A stretch of 37,946 nt of DNA, from positions 1 to 37,946 of the forward strand of contig JAISLI010000004.1 in assembly GCA_031291035.1 (NCBI GenBank), written 5' to 3'. A model generated the notes under the pieces. It saw nothing but the letters and a program-made list of their open reading frames with translations, ran no database searches and had not been told where the DNA came from. Below are positions 1-7,665 of the stretch, piece by piece. The number at the start of each line of letters is the position of its first letter. Position 1 is the first letter of the stretch. Source of the stretch: Desulfovibrio sp. (GTDB taxonomy: Bacteria; Desulfobacterota; Desulfovibrionia; Desulfovibrionales; Desulfovibrionaceae). The position numbers and the translations under genes are program-made.

Positions 1-175
1 ACCTCAGGCGGCGTCCGGCTGAGAATATTCGCATCTAAGGGAAGTTGTGAAAGTAAATCTGGCATAAGGCACTTTATCTCATTTTCTAAACTTTATCTAT
101 ACCCCGTGAGCGGTTACGAATTTCCAGGCGGGAAACAAAAAACGAATTTGATTGAAAAAACGCCGAAACGCGCGG

Positions 176-1849
176 TCAGCGGCCGGGAGACAGCGTTTTT
201 CCCGCCGGGGCCTCAATGGTCACCTGCCAGTCAATAACAAAATTTTCTCCGGCAGACAGACGTTTTTTCCAGACAACCCAGCGCAGGGCGGGGTGCGCGT
301 ACTGCTCGTCCGGCTCGGCGCTTTCCGGAGCGGGCGTGGCCACACTTTTTATGAGGATGGACGTGTCGCGGCTGACAGGGGCCGGTTCCTCCACCCGCAC
401 CTCCACAGGCCGCGAGCGCCCGTTGGTCACGGTGATGTTCCAGTGCTGCATCCTGGTCTGGGATTTGGTCATGAAGCCCTGCTCTCCCCGGGTGTTGACA
501 AGGTCGCGCACAACAGCGGTCACCATCGGATCCGCGCCAAGACTGACCACTGCCTTGCTTCCGTTTATCTGAAAAGGCTGCGTTCCGACAAAGTCGTCAT
601 CCACAAAGCAGTCCGCCTGCCCCGCGGCCATCTCCACCGACGTTTCAAAGGAAAGAACGGCCGTCAGATAACCGCGCCTGCCGCTTCGCGGCCTGAGCGT
701 GTAGTAATACCCGGCCTTGAAACTGTCGGCGGCAAGCTGCGCCGTGGCCGGGGAATTGTGTTTTATGTCGCGCCTGCCGAGCTTCCACAGGCGGTAGGTC
801 GCCATTTCAGTCTGGGACGGCAACTGCGACGGCGTCGGCCCGGCTGCAGTGACTAGTCTTTGTTGAGCTTCAGAAGAGATATCCCCTTTTGTCGCGGCAA
901 GCGGTTGCTTCCGCGTGGAATCCTCAAAATCAACAATCCACGGATCAGGCACAGGCGGATAGGGTCGGGGGCTTCTGTCTGTGAGCGCCAGAAAAATTTC
1001 CGCGCCGTTCCAGTCAATGCCGGAGCGTTGCGTCAGATCCACAAGACTTGCGACATCCAGAACGTCCTTTTCAGGATGCGCGTTGAGCCGGTAGCGCACA
1101 ACGCAGGAAACCGGCAACAGGTAGCTGTAGCGCGCTTTTACCTCGCCCGTTTTCCGCACCGGCACAATGGCCGTGTCGCCGTCACGCGCGTCATCGTACT
1201 CACGCAGGGCGCGGAGCGCCTCGGCAAGCAGGCGGTTGGTTTCGGCCAGCGCGGTTTCACATTTTTGCAGACCCAGTTGCAGATCCGGAATGCGCTCGCC
1301 AAGCTGGGCGTCAATCTTGGCGGCTTCAACGCTGAGCGTTTGCCCCCGTTTGCCCTGCTCCGCATCCGCCGCCTTGTCCTGCCCGCCGGAAAACGAGTTC
1401 CAGAAAGCAAGGCGGCTTTCAAAGGCGCGTTTTTCACCCTGCTGACGGGCGGCGCGTTCTTCCAGGGCCAAATACTCGCCAAGGAGCTTTTTGCGCTCCG
1501 GATCCTGCTCCGCTTCAGGGAGGCGGGCAAGCGCGGGGTTTATCGGGGCGGCGCGGACGGCGCGATCCGGCTTGCGCTCCCAGCGGTAATCGTCAACGGG
1601 TTTTCCGTCTATTTCAATGCTCAGGCTTTTTTTGACAGCGCCCGCGGGCAGGGTTATGCGCACCGCGTTTTCACCGTCAGTGGCGCTTGTCGCCTCGGAG
1701 CGCAACACTTCGGAAACAGAAACCCGCGCCTCACGGGCGTAAAACGTCACCGCTTCAGGCGGCGTGGGCAACCCGCGAGCAAGGCCGACAGCAGGAAACG
1801 CGCTCAGGCAGGCGGCCAGAACGAACAGATTTTTTTTCATAAGCAGCAT
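176..1849 (-). CDS. MuiA-type DUF4139 domain protein, exported
   Basis: 557 residues. An N-terminal signal peptide (basic MKK start, then a hydrophobic stretch ending near LARG, about residue 25) points to export. Residues about 28-110 resemble the DUF4140 N-domain. A charged, coiled-coil-like stretch follows (about 110-215), then a DUF4139-type C-domain ending in WVVWKKRLSAGENFVIDWQV. This order is that of the MuiA (mucoidy inhibitor A) family, whose biochemical role is unknown; links to capsule or surface polysaccharide come from one enterobacterial member. Divergent from a glycosyltransferase gene with only 62 bp between them, which fits a cell-surface role. No Shine-Dalgarno is visible before ATG 1849 or before the alternative ATG 1840. 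I kept 1849 because it lies exactly where transcription would start from the promoter at 1856-1884. The family call is firm, the start less so. Confidence 0.8.
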   Translation of the reverse strand: MLLMKKNLFVLAACLSAFPAVGLARGLPTPPEAVTFYAREARVSVSEVLRSEATSATDGENAVRITLPAGAVKKSLSIEIDGKPVDDYRWERKPDRAVRAAPINPALARLPEAEQDPERKKLLGEYLALEERAARQQGEKRAFESRLAFWNSFSGGQDKAADAEQGKRGQTLSVEAAKIDAQLGERIPDLQLGLQKCETALAETNRLLAEALRALREYDDARDGDTAIVPVRKTGEVKARYSYLLPVSCVVRYRLNAHPEKDVLDVASLVDLTQRSGIDWNGAEIFLALTDRSPRPYPPVPDPWIVDFEDSTRKQPLAATKGDISSEAQQRLVTAAGPTPSQLPSQTEMATYRLWKLGRRDIKHNSPATAQLAADSFKAGYYYTLRPRSGRRGYLTAVLSFETSVEMAAGQADCFVDDDFVGTQPFQINGSKAVVSLGADPMVTAVVRDLVNTRGEQGFMTKSQTRMQHWNITVTNGRSRPVEVRVEEPAPVSRDTSILIKSVATPAPESAEPDEQYAHPALRWVVWKKRLSAGENFVIDWQVTIEAPAGKTLSPGR

Positions 1850-1855
1850 TTTTAT

Positions 1856-1884
1856 TTAATAACAAAAAAAACTTGCATTGACAA
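1856..1884 (-). promoter_or_regulatory. Putative sigma-70 promoter of the MuiA gene
   Basis: On the minus strand TTGTCA (1884-1879), a 17-nt spacer and TATTAA (1861-1856) match a sigma-70 promoter well. The predicted start, 7 nt downstream of the -10, is position 1849, the A of the ATG, so a leaderless mRNA is possible. The -35 overlaps that of the divergent promoter on the other strand. Confidence 0.5.
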
Positions 1885-1905
1885 GGAAAATTTTGGCGGT
1901 AAAAG
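1878..1905 (+). promoter_or_regulatory. Putative promoter of the glycosyltransferase operon
   Basis: TTGACA (1878-1883), a 16-nt spacer and TAAAAG (1900-1905). The -35 is perfect, the -10 weak. Six nucleotides separate the -10 from the ATG at 1912, so this transcript would also be leaderless or nearly so, which agrees with the lack of a clear ribosome-binding site. Confidence 0.4.
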
Positions 1906-1911
1906 TTGCGT

Positions 1912-3048
1912 ATGAAAATCATTGTCCTTGGCAACCAGGCGCAGGCGCTCGTCAATTTCTGGAGCGTCCTTATCCGCCGGATGCGCGCGGGCGGGCATGA
2001 GGTTGTCTGTTGCGCGCCGCCGGGCGACGCGCAGGCCGATGCGGCGCTCACAGCGTCCGGCACGCCTGTTCTGCACTACAGGCTGGATCGCAAGGGGCTG
2101 AACCCCCTGCAGGACGCGCGAACCTTTGTGGATCTCTCGCGCCTTTTCCGCGCCGAAAAACCGGACGTCCTCTTCGCCTCCACCATCAAACCCGTCATTT
2201 ACGGCTGCATGGCGGCAAGGCTTGCCCGCGTGCCGCACATCTACGCCACCATCACCGGGCTTGGCTACGCCTTTGAAGCCGACAGTTTTTTCAAGAAATG
2301 CGTCAATATCCTGAGCGCGCTCCTGTACCGAACGGCCCTGAACGGCGCTGAAGGTGTTTTTTTTCAAAATCCGGACGACATTACCGTATTCCGCCGTCAA
2401 CACATCCTGAAACAGGATGCGCGCGCGCTCACGGCGCGCGGCGTTGGCGTGGACACGGCGCGCTTTGCGCCGGCCCCCCTGCCCCCCGGCCCGCCGGTTT
2501 TTCTGCTGGTGGCCCGTCTGCTGGAAGCCAAGGGTCTGGCGGAATATGCCGAGGCCGCGCGCATGCTGAAAAAACGGCATCCCGCAGCCCGCTTTCAGGT
2601 GCTCGGGCCTCCGGAGCAGGGCTTGGGGAGCGTCAGCCTTGAACGGGTGCGGGACTGGGAGGCGCAAGGCGGCATTGAATACCTGGGGCAGACCAGGGAC
2701 GTGCGCCCCTACATGGCGGCAGCGCACGTTCTGGTGCTGCCTTCCTGGCGCGAAGGCACGCCCACCGCCATCATGGAGGCCATGAGCATGGGGCGCCCGG
2801 CCGTGGTCACAAACGCCCCCGGCTGCCGCGAAGTGGTGCGCGACAAGGTCAACGGCCGCCTTGTGCCCGTGCGTGACGCCCAGGCCCTTGCCGCCGCCAT
2901 GGAATCGTATATCCTTGATCCGGTAAGCATCGCCCGCATGGGCGCGGCCGGACGCGATCTGGCCGTTGCGGAATTTGACGCCATGAAAGTCGCGGACCGC
3001 ATTCTTGCGGACATGCGCATCAGCGCCAACTCAGGAGAAGCACGATGA
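1912..3048 (+). CDS. Family 4 glycosyltransferase
   Basis: 378 residues. GT-B fold transferase of family GT4: an N-terminal Rossmann domain (MKIIVLGNQ...), a conserved acceptor-side region (STIKPVIYGCMAARLARVPH, residues 90-109), and a C-terminal donor domain with the EX7E motif, E281 and E289, in EGTPTAIMEAM. Relatives include PglA-like enzymes that add the second sugar to an undecaprenyl-diphosphate-linked sugar, so it probably acts at the inner face of the cytoplasmic membrane. It overlaps the next gene by ATGA (3045-3048), which implies translational coupling with the sugar transferase that would make its lipid-linked acceptor. ATG 1912 was chosen over an in-frame TTG at 1906 because the protein begins MKIIVLGN, typical of the family. 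Donor and acceptor sugars cannot be told from sequence. Confidence 0.85.
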   Translation: MKIIVLGNQAQALVNFWSVLIRRMRAGGHEVVCCAPPGDAQADAALTASGTPVLHYRLDRKGLNPLQDARTFVDLSRLFRAEKPDVLFASTIKPVIYGCMAARLARVPHIYATITGLGYAFEADSFFKKCVNILSALLYRTALNGAEGVFFQNPDDITVFRRQHILKQDARALTARGVGVDTARFAPAPLPPGPPVFLLVARLLEAKGLAEYAEAARMLKKRHPAARFQVLGPPEQGLGSVSLERVRDWEAQGGIEYLGQTRDVRPYMAAAHVLVLPSWREGTPTAIMEAMSMGRPAVVTNAPGCREVVRDKVNGRLVPVRDAQALAAAMESYILDPVSIARMGAAGRDLAVAEFDAMKVADRILADMRISANSGEAR

Positions 3049-4394
3049 TCAGCATATACCGCAAGGCTGTCCTTCAGACGCTGGATCTTTTTTGCCTGCT
3101 GCTCGCCCTCTTTTTTGCCGGTTTGACGACCATTGAGCCGGAATTGAGCGTTTTTCACGACTATACCGGCGCTTCACTGTTCACCGTCTTTTTTTACATG
3201 CTTTTTTTCTACATTCTTGACGCCTACAACGTGGGCCAGGAAGACTTCAGGGAAAGCGCCGGGCGCATATTGCTGGCCTGCGCCCTGGGCATCATCTCCT
3301 CAAGCACGGCTTCGTACTCTTTTCAGCACTGGCGCTTCGACCGCGAAACCATGCTGGCGCTCTTTGCCTTCTCTTTCGGCTTTTGCCTTGTCTGGCGCTG
3401 GACATACCACCTCAACGCGGATCGCCTGACCCACCCCCTGCGCATCCTGCTTGTGGGCGCCGACAGGGCGGGCAAGGTGCGCGAACTGCTGGCCGAGGGG
3501 CTGCCCAAGGCCAAAATTCTGGGCTATGTGGGCGAACCCGCTCAGGGGCCGGATGCCGGGCCTTGCCTTGGCCCCCCGTTCAGGGCGCTGGAGATCGCCG
3601 AAGAAAATAAAGCCACAATGATTCTGCTGCTGCCGGACGCCCCGATTGACGACGACATAGCCCACGACCTGCTGGACGCGAAACTGCACGGGCGCATGGT
3701 TGTGGACATACGGACTTTTTATGAGCAGGTGGCCCAGCGGCTGCCTCTTTCCCAGATCAACCACGAATGGCTGCTGCAAACCGAGGGTTTTTCCCTGAAC
3801 ACGCACGGTTCGCTCAGACGCCTCAAGCGGGCGCTGGACGTGCTGATCTCCCTGGCGCTCCTGATCCCGGCAACGCCTGTCATGCTGCTCACGGCCCTCA
3901 TTGTGCGCCTTGAGTCGCCGGGGCCGGTTATTTACCGCCAGGATCGCGTTGGCCTGTATGAAAGGGAATTTATTGTCTTCAAATTCCGGTCCATGCGGCA
4001 GGACGCGGAAAAAAACGGCGCTGTCTGGGCCGCGGCGGGCGACAGCCGCGTCACGCGCTTCGGCAAAATCATCCGTAAAGTGCGCATTGACGAGTTGCCG
4101 CAGATATGGAACATCCTCAAGGGCGACATGAGCTTCATCGGCCCCAGGCCGGAACGCATGGCCTTTGTGCGGAAACTTAAAGAAAACATCCCCTATTACA
4201 GCCTGCGGCACACCATCAAGCCGGGGCTTACGGGGTGGGCGCAGGTCAGCTATCCCTACGGCGCTTCGGAGGATGACTCCCGCCGCAAGCTGGAATACGA
4301 TCTGTACTATATCAAGAACATGTCCGTTCTGCTGGACGTTCATATTATTTTTAAAACAATAGGCGTTGTGCTTTTCCCCAAGGGAGCGCGCTGA
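3045..4394 (+). CDS. Polyprenyl-phosphate sugar-1-phosphate transferase
   Basis: 449 residues. Bacterial sugar transferase of the WbaP/WcaJ/EpsB type (polyprenyl glycosylphosphotransferase). Several hydrophobic segments lie in residues 1-120, followed by a Rossmann-like central region (about 128-220) and the catalytic domain from about residue 260: a membrane re-entrant segment, then KFRSMRQDAE, DELPQIWNILKGDMSFIGPRP and PGLTGWAQVSYPYG, the hallmarks of the family. It transfers a sugar phosphate from a nucleotide sugar to undecaprenyl phosphate, the first step of exopolysaccharide or O-antigen unit assembly. Start ATG 3045 is inside the end of the upstream glycosyltransferase and has GGAGAAGC before it. 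The two genes form a compact operon. The stop codon is followed after 7 bp by the IS630 insertion site. Confidence 0.87.
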   Translation: MISIYRKAVLQTLDLFCLLLALFFAGLTTIEPELSVFHDYTGASLFTVFFYMLFFYILDAYNVGQEDFRESAGRILLACALGIISSSTASYSFQHWRFDRETMLALFAFSFGFCLVWRWTYHLNADRLTHPLRILLVGADRAGKVRELLAEGLPKAKILGYVGEPAQGPDAGPCLGPPFRALEIAEENKATMILLLPDAPIDDDIAHDLLDAKLHGRMVVDIRTFYEQVAQRLPLSQINHEWLLQTEGFSLNTHGSLRRLKRALDVLISLALLIPATPVMLLTALIVRLESPGPVIYRQDRVGLYEREFIVFKFRSMRQDAEKNGAVWAAAGDSRVTRFGKIIRKVRIDELPQIWNILKGDMSFIGPRPERMAFVRKLKENIPYYSLRHTIKPGLTGWAQVSYPYGASEDDSRRKLEYDLYYIKNMSVLLDVHIIFKTIGVVLFPKGAR

Positions 4395-4417
4395 GCAAGG
4401 CTACTACAGTAGCACAA

Positions 4418-5092
4418 TCAAATTTTAGGATAAAGCGATTTCAACCTGCCCCTTGCATCGTCAGTTGTGAAATGCCAATCAACAGATTTTGCGTTTACGT
4501 TTCTGTTTGTTTCCCAAGCGGAAATCTCCTTTTTGAGTAATTCCAAGTCTCCTATGCGGCGATTCAGACATTGCCTTGTCAGCGCTGACAACTCTATTTC
4601 GGCTATGTTGAGCCAACTTCCATGTTTCGGTGTGTAGTGGATTTCAAGCTTTTCCGCTATCGCTCGTGCCTTTTCCGCCGGGAAAGCATCATATAGAGCG
4701 CCGATAGTGTGCGTGTTCAAATTGTCCTGTACAAGTCGGATCTTTTCTTTATCAGCGTATACGGTGTTGACAAGATAATCAATTTGATGGGCATAATCAA
4801 TTTTTGTGCGATGTTCCTGTGCATCAACATGGCGCCAACTCTCAAGTGGGGCTGTAAACATAAAAATTGAACAAGTCCCATTTCTTATGTACTGAAAATC
4901 CTCTTTTTTGACGCTGCCAGGTTTCATTGGAATGCCTTCATAGCGGTCTTTGAGCAGCTGCACGGGTTGTTCGTCCATGCAAACGAGTGGAATTTTTTCA
5001 TTGTATGGGAGCGCATAAACAGCTAAAATATCTTCCATCCTCGCGACAAATTCACCATTTTGTTTTGGCGGAATTACCCATTCTTTCTTCAA
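4418..5092 (-). CDS. IS630 transposase, C-terminal DDE part (orfB)
   Basis: 224 residues from a TTG at 5092. Contains the DDE catalytic core of IS630 transposases: first Asp in LVCMDEQ (D40), second in LVQDNLNTH (D123), and Glu in GSWLNIAEIE (about E165). The frame lies one base back (-1) from orfA and the two overlap by 4 bp. Read through by a -1 slip at A7 (5110-5116), the joined protein becomes RRSLKK-TALKPHLKKEWVIP, which is the normal continuation of IS630 transposases, so orfB is probably not made alone. All three catalytic acids are present. Confidence 0.85.
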   Translation of the reverse strand: MKKEWVIPPKQNGEFVARMEDILAVYALPYNEKIPLVCMDEQPVQLLKDRYEGIPMKPGSVKKEDFQYIRNGTCSIFMFTAPLESWRHVDAQEHRTKIDYAHQIDYLVNTVYADKEKIRLVQDNLNTHTIGALYDAFPAEKARAIAEKLEIHYTPKHGSWLNIAEIELSALTRQCLNRRIGDLELLKKEISAWETNRNVNAKSVDWHFTTDDARGRLKSLYPKI

Positions 5093-5544
5093 ATGAGGCT
5101 TAAGTGCAGTTTTTTTAAGCTACGACGAACGGTTTCACGGCTTATGCCGGGAGCAATATCAAGTTGAACTTTCTCTGTCAGGAGTCTCACTGTCCATCTG
5201 CTGAAACCCTCCGGTGGCGTACCGCATACCGTAGCAATAATTCGCGCTTCTATTTCTCCATTGACTATCGGTTTTTTGTTGGGTTCAGCCGGAGTTTTGA
5301 ACCGCAATATTTCTTTGAGTCCTTCTTTGTAAAACTGCTTGATGGTGTTAAAAATTGTCGGAGGCGTGACGCCAATCCTTTTCGCAATTTTTCTTTGCGA
5401 TTCGGGTTTGCCGATGTTGGTGTCAAGCGCAAGAATTATCTGCGCCCGTTTCTTGAATGTCTCCGCCGTGGTCTTGTTGTTCACCACTGCCTGCGCATAT
5501 TTCCGTTCTATTTCCGTCAGTGCGATCGCATATTTTGTTTTCAT
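5089..5544 (-). CDS. IS630 transposase, N-terminal DNA-binding part (orfA)
   Basis: 151 residues. A helix-turn-helix region is visible in ESQRKIAKRIGVTPPTIFNT (about 48-67), then a second winged-helix-like part ending ISRETVRRSLKK. This is the terminal-repeat binding half of an IS630 transposase. GGGAGG stands 7 bp before the ATG. The reading frame ends in TGA 15 codons after the slippery-looking TTA-AAA-AAA-CTG, out of frame with the catalytic half. Either -1 frameshifting yields the full enzyme, or a one-base loss in the A tract has broken it. Confidence 0.85.
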   Translation of the reverse strand: MKTKYAIALTEIERKYAQAVVNNKTTAETFKKRAQIILALDTNIGKPESQRKIAKRIGVTPPTIFNTIKQFYKEGLKEILRFKTPAEPNKKPIVNGEIEARIIATVCGTPPEGFSRWTVRLLTEKVQLDIAPGISRETVRRSLKKLHLSLI

Positions 5545-5608
5545 GAATTATCCCTCCCGCTATTGCGTCTGGAATAATCTATTACTAAAATTTAATTGTG
5601 TCAATGTA

Positions 5609-6463
5609 CTAGGAGGCAAGCTGGACGCGCGCGAATTCCGTCACAGTGATGGTGTCGTCCACGGCCTTGGCAGCCTCGCGCACTATGTCGGCCACGCTTT
5701 TCTTGTCGTCGCGGATGTACGGCTGTTCCAGCAGACAGACTTCCTTCTGGAATTTTTTCACGGCGCCGTCGGCAATCTTGTCCACAATGGATTCGGGCTT
5801 GCCGTCTTCAAGGGCTTTCTTGCGGTAGATTTCGCGTTCGCGCGCCACGACGGCCTGATCAAGACTGAGCGCGTCCAGAGACATGGGGTTGGCGGCGGCC
5901 ACCTGCATGGCCAGATTTTTTGCCAGTTCCTGAATTTCGGCCCCGCGCGCGTTGACGGCTTTGCCCAAAACCAGATGTACAAGCACCCCGATTTTGCGGT
6001 TGGAGTGAATGTAACGGCCCACAACCCCATTGTCTTCCCTGACGGTGCAACGGGCGAATTTGCCAAGCCGCACGTTCTCGCCCACTGCGGCGACAAGCCG
6101 GGTCAGTTTATGACCCATAAGAGCTTCCAGGGCGGCGTTGTCAGCGGGGTTTTTGTCCAGCACCGTTTGTGCCGCCTCGGCGGCCAAGGCCTGAAACTGG
6201 TCGCTACGGGCGACAAAATCTGTTTCACACAGAAGAGCGGCCAGAGCGGTATGTTTGCCGTCAGCGCTGACAGCCAAGGCCACAGTGCCTTCAGAAGTGG
6301 CGCGGCCGAATTTTTTGGCGGCTTTGGCCATGCCTTTCTGGCGGAGCCAGTCAACGGCCTTTTCCATGTCGCCATCCATCTCCACAAGCGCTTTCTTGCA
6401 GTCCATCATGCCGGCGCCGGTTTTTTCGCGCAATTCCTTCACTGTCTGGGCGGTGATTGTCAT
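5609..6463 (-). CDS. tsf: Translation elongation factor EF-Ts
   Basis: 284 residues, usual family length. The N-terminal UBA-like domain has VKELREKTGAGMMDCKKAL, and the TDFVAR motif follows near residue 80; both are diagnostic. EF-Ts is the guanine nucleotide exchange factor that recycles EF-Tu in the cytoplasm. Start ATG 6463 has AGAGGATC upstream. A longer in-frame extension exists but carries no conserved sequence. It lies 61 bp after rpsB, the classical rpsB-tsf operon. The stop codon TAG (5611-5609) is itself the IS630 target: TA comes from the target and G from the first base of the element, so the protein is unchanged, but any original terminator has been moved about 1.2 kb away. Confidence 0.97.
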   Translation of the reverse strand: MTITAQTVKELREKTGAGMMDCKKALVEMDGDMEKAVDWLRQKGMAKAAKKFGRATSEGTVALAVSADGKHTALAALLCETDFVARSDQFQALAAEAAQTVLDKNPADNAALEALMGHKLTRLVAAVGENVRLGKFARCTVREDNGVVGRYIHSNRKIGVLVHLVLGKAVNARGAEIQELAKNLAMQVAAANPMSLDALSLDQAVVAREREIYRKKALEDGKPESIVDKIADGAVKKFQKEVCLLEQPYIRDDKKSVADIVREAAKAVDDTITVTEFARVQLAS

Positions 6464-6524
6464 TGTGGGATCCTCTGCGGGTGGTTGATATGCTTCTGTT
6501 TCTGTCTGATGTTGCGCGGAGGGG

Positions 6525-7289
6525 CTATGCGTCAGCATCCCCCGGCTCCTGCACCGCCTCGGCGGCCCCGGCCATCTCCTCTTCCATGCTGGCGACGGAG
6601 TCCTTGGACATGGCTGAACCGTCAATGCAGGCTTCCGCAAAGGCGGCGGCAAAAAGTTTTATGGCGCGAATGGCGTCGTCATTGCCCGGGATGATAAGGT
6701 CAATCACGTCCGGGTCGCAGTTGGTGTCGGTGATGGCCGCAATGGGGATGCCGAGCTTGCGGCATTCCTTCACGGCAATGTCTTCGCGGCAGGGATCAAT
6801 GATAAAGGCCATCTGTGGCAGGCGGTCCATGTTTTTGATGCCGCCGAGGGCTTCCTCAAGTTTGTGCATTTCACGCTCCAGAAGCAGGATTTCCTTTTTC
6901 TGGTAGCGGTTGATGGAACCGTCGGCAAACATGGATTCAAGTTTTTTCAGGCGTTCCACACTGTGCTGGATGGTCATGAAATTGGTCAGCGTTCCGCCCA
7001 TCCAGCGGTTGGTCACATGATACTGGCCGGCGCGTTCGGCCTCCGCAGCCACAGCTTCCTGCGCCTGCCGCTTGGTGCCGATAAAAAGCACCTTGCCGCC
7101 CTTGGCGACGGTTTGGGCCATGGCGTCGTAGGCCACGCGAAAAAGTTTGACAGTTTGCTGCAAATCAATAATGTGAATACCGTTGCGCGCTCCGAAAATA
7201 TAGGGGCGCATTTTGGGGTTCCAGCGCCGGGTCTGGTGCCCGAAGTGCACGCCGGTTTCCAGCATCTGTTTCATAGTGACATAAGCCAT
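6525..7289 (-). CDS. rpsB: 30S ribosomal protein S2
   Basis: 254 residues. Starts MAYVTMKQMLETGVHFGHQT and continues RRWNPKMRPYIFGARNGIHI, the conserved start of bacterial S2, with the family's typical length. S2 is a late-assembling protein on the small ribosomal subunit. ATG 7289 is preceded by GGGAGG at good spacing; an upstream in-frame ATG at 7322 adds only unconserved residues. First gene of the rpsB-tsf operon, with its own promoter and a leader that can fold (see 7320-7379). Confidence 0.97.
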   Translation of the reverse strand: MAYVTMKQMLETGVHFGHQTRRWNPKMRPYIFGARNGIHIIDLQQTVKLFRVAYDAMAQTVAKGGKVLFIGTKRQAQEAVAAEAERAGQYHVTNRWMGGTLTNFMTIQHSVERLKKLESMFADGSINRYQKKEILLLEREMHKLEEALGGIKNMDRLPQMAFIIDPCREDIAVKECRKLGIPIAAITDTNCDPDVIDLIIPGNDDAIRAIKLFAAAFAEACIDGSAMSKDSVASMEEEMAGAAEAVQEPGDADA

Positions 7290-7319
7290 TTTTTCTGAGC
7301 CTCCCGGGGTTTTTTCCTC

Positions 7320-7379
7320 CATCCCGACGCCGATTGGATCTCGCCGGCTTTGCGCCGGACCCCGGACCCGGTCGGGATG
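7320..7379 (-). promoter_or_regulatory. Structured 5' leader of rpsB, possible S2 autoregulatory site
   Basis: In the rpsB mRNA leader, CATCCCGAC (7379-7371) pairs perfectly with GTCGGGATG (7328-7320), enclosing a GC-rich inner hairpin (GCCGGC-type arms, about 7343-7356). The stem ends 30 nt before the start codon. In other bacteria rpsB leaders are known to bind S2 and repress rpsB-tsf. The position and fold fit, but that role is inference. Confidence 0.45.
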
Positions 7380-7397
7380 TGCGTAATGGGAATTGGT

Positions 7398-7426
7398 TAC
7401 ATAGCCAACTGCCTGAAAGAATGCAA
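7398..7426 (-). promoter_or_regulatory. Putative sigma-70 promoter of rpsB-tsf
   Basis: Minus strand TTGCAT (7426-7421), 17-nt spacer, TATGTA (7403-7398). This places the start at about 7391, roughly 100 nt upstream of rpsB, with the leader hairpin inside the transcript. Confidence 0.5.
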
Positions 7427-7458
7427 GGAAAAAAATGCATAGTGTCCTGCCTTATGCT

Positions 7459-7528
7459 AGAGCAATTTCGCTTTGAAATTGTCGATTGCGGCGGAGTAAA
7501 TCCGCCTTGCGACAATCTCACGGCAAGG
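7459..7528 (+). repeat. Three-hairpin dispersed repeat, copy A (truncated)
   Basis: Begins AGAGCAATTTCGC, then TTTGAAATTG (hairpin 1), then GCGGCGGA-gtaaa-TCCGCC inside TCG..GCGA arms (hairpin 2), and ends at CGGCAAGG, the left arm of hairpin 3. The right arm is missing and IS110-derived sequence follows. It shares nearly all of its 70 bp with copies B and C (both on the opposite strand). Confidence 0.8.
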
Positions 7529-7533
7529 CTTGC

Positions 7534-7665
7534 TGGATAGGTGTTGATGTGCATAAATCCAGCTATGCAGTGGCAATTCTGGATGAGGATGGTCAGCGGC
7601 TGGAGTTTTCTACCAAGGCAAAGCCAAAGAAACTTTTACTCCAAAAAATTTGTCGCCCGGCTTGA
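7534..7665 (+). pseudogene. IS110-family transposase, N-terminal remnant
   Basis: Translation from 7534 gives WIGVDVHKSSYAVAILDEDG followed by QRLEFSTKAKPKKLL, then a stop. The G(V/I)DVHK..Y.VA motif, holding the first catalytic Asp, is that of IS110/IS1111 DEDD transposases. Only about 43 residues remain of a protein normally over 300 long. There is no start codon in frame, so this is a scrap. It runs from repeat copy A straight into a hemerythrin remnant. Confidence 0.65.

Larger units (their letters stand above)
4404..5609 (-). mobile_element. IS630-family insertion sequence, about 1.2 kb
   Basis: The ends are imperfect inverted repeats: left, from 4405, TACAGTAGCACAATC then AAATTTTAG; right (reverse complement, from 5608), TACATTGACACAATT then AAATTTTAG, 20 of 24 positions alike. 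TA dinucleotides flank the element at 4402-4403 and 5610-5611, as expected of IS630/Tc1-type insertion with TA duplication. An alternative pair of TAs lies 3 bp inside. The element carries a transposase split into two frames. The right-hand TA is part of the tsf stop codon. Confidence 0.85.

Noticed and set aside
1-175. Possible gene or terminator before the MuiA stop
   Set aside because: No frame with a recognisable product and no convincing hairpin with T tract in this short stretch.
860-1915. A 351-codon frame on the plus strand opposite the MuiA gene
   Set aside because: Mirror of a recognisable DUF4139 protein with signal peptide; the plus-strand product has no family features.
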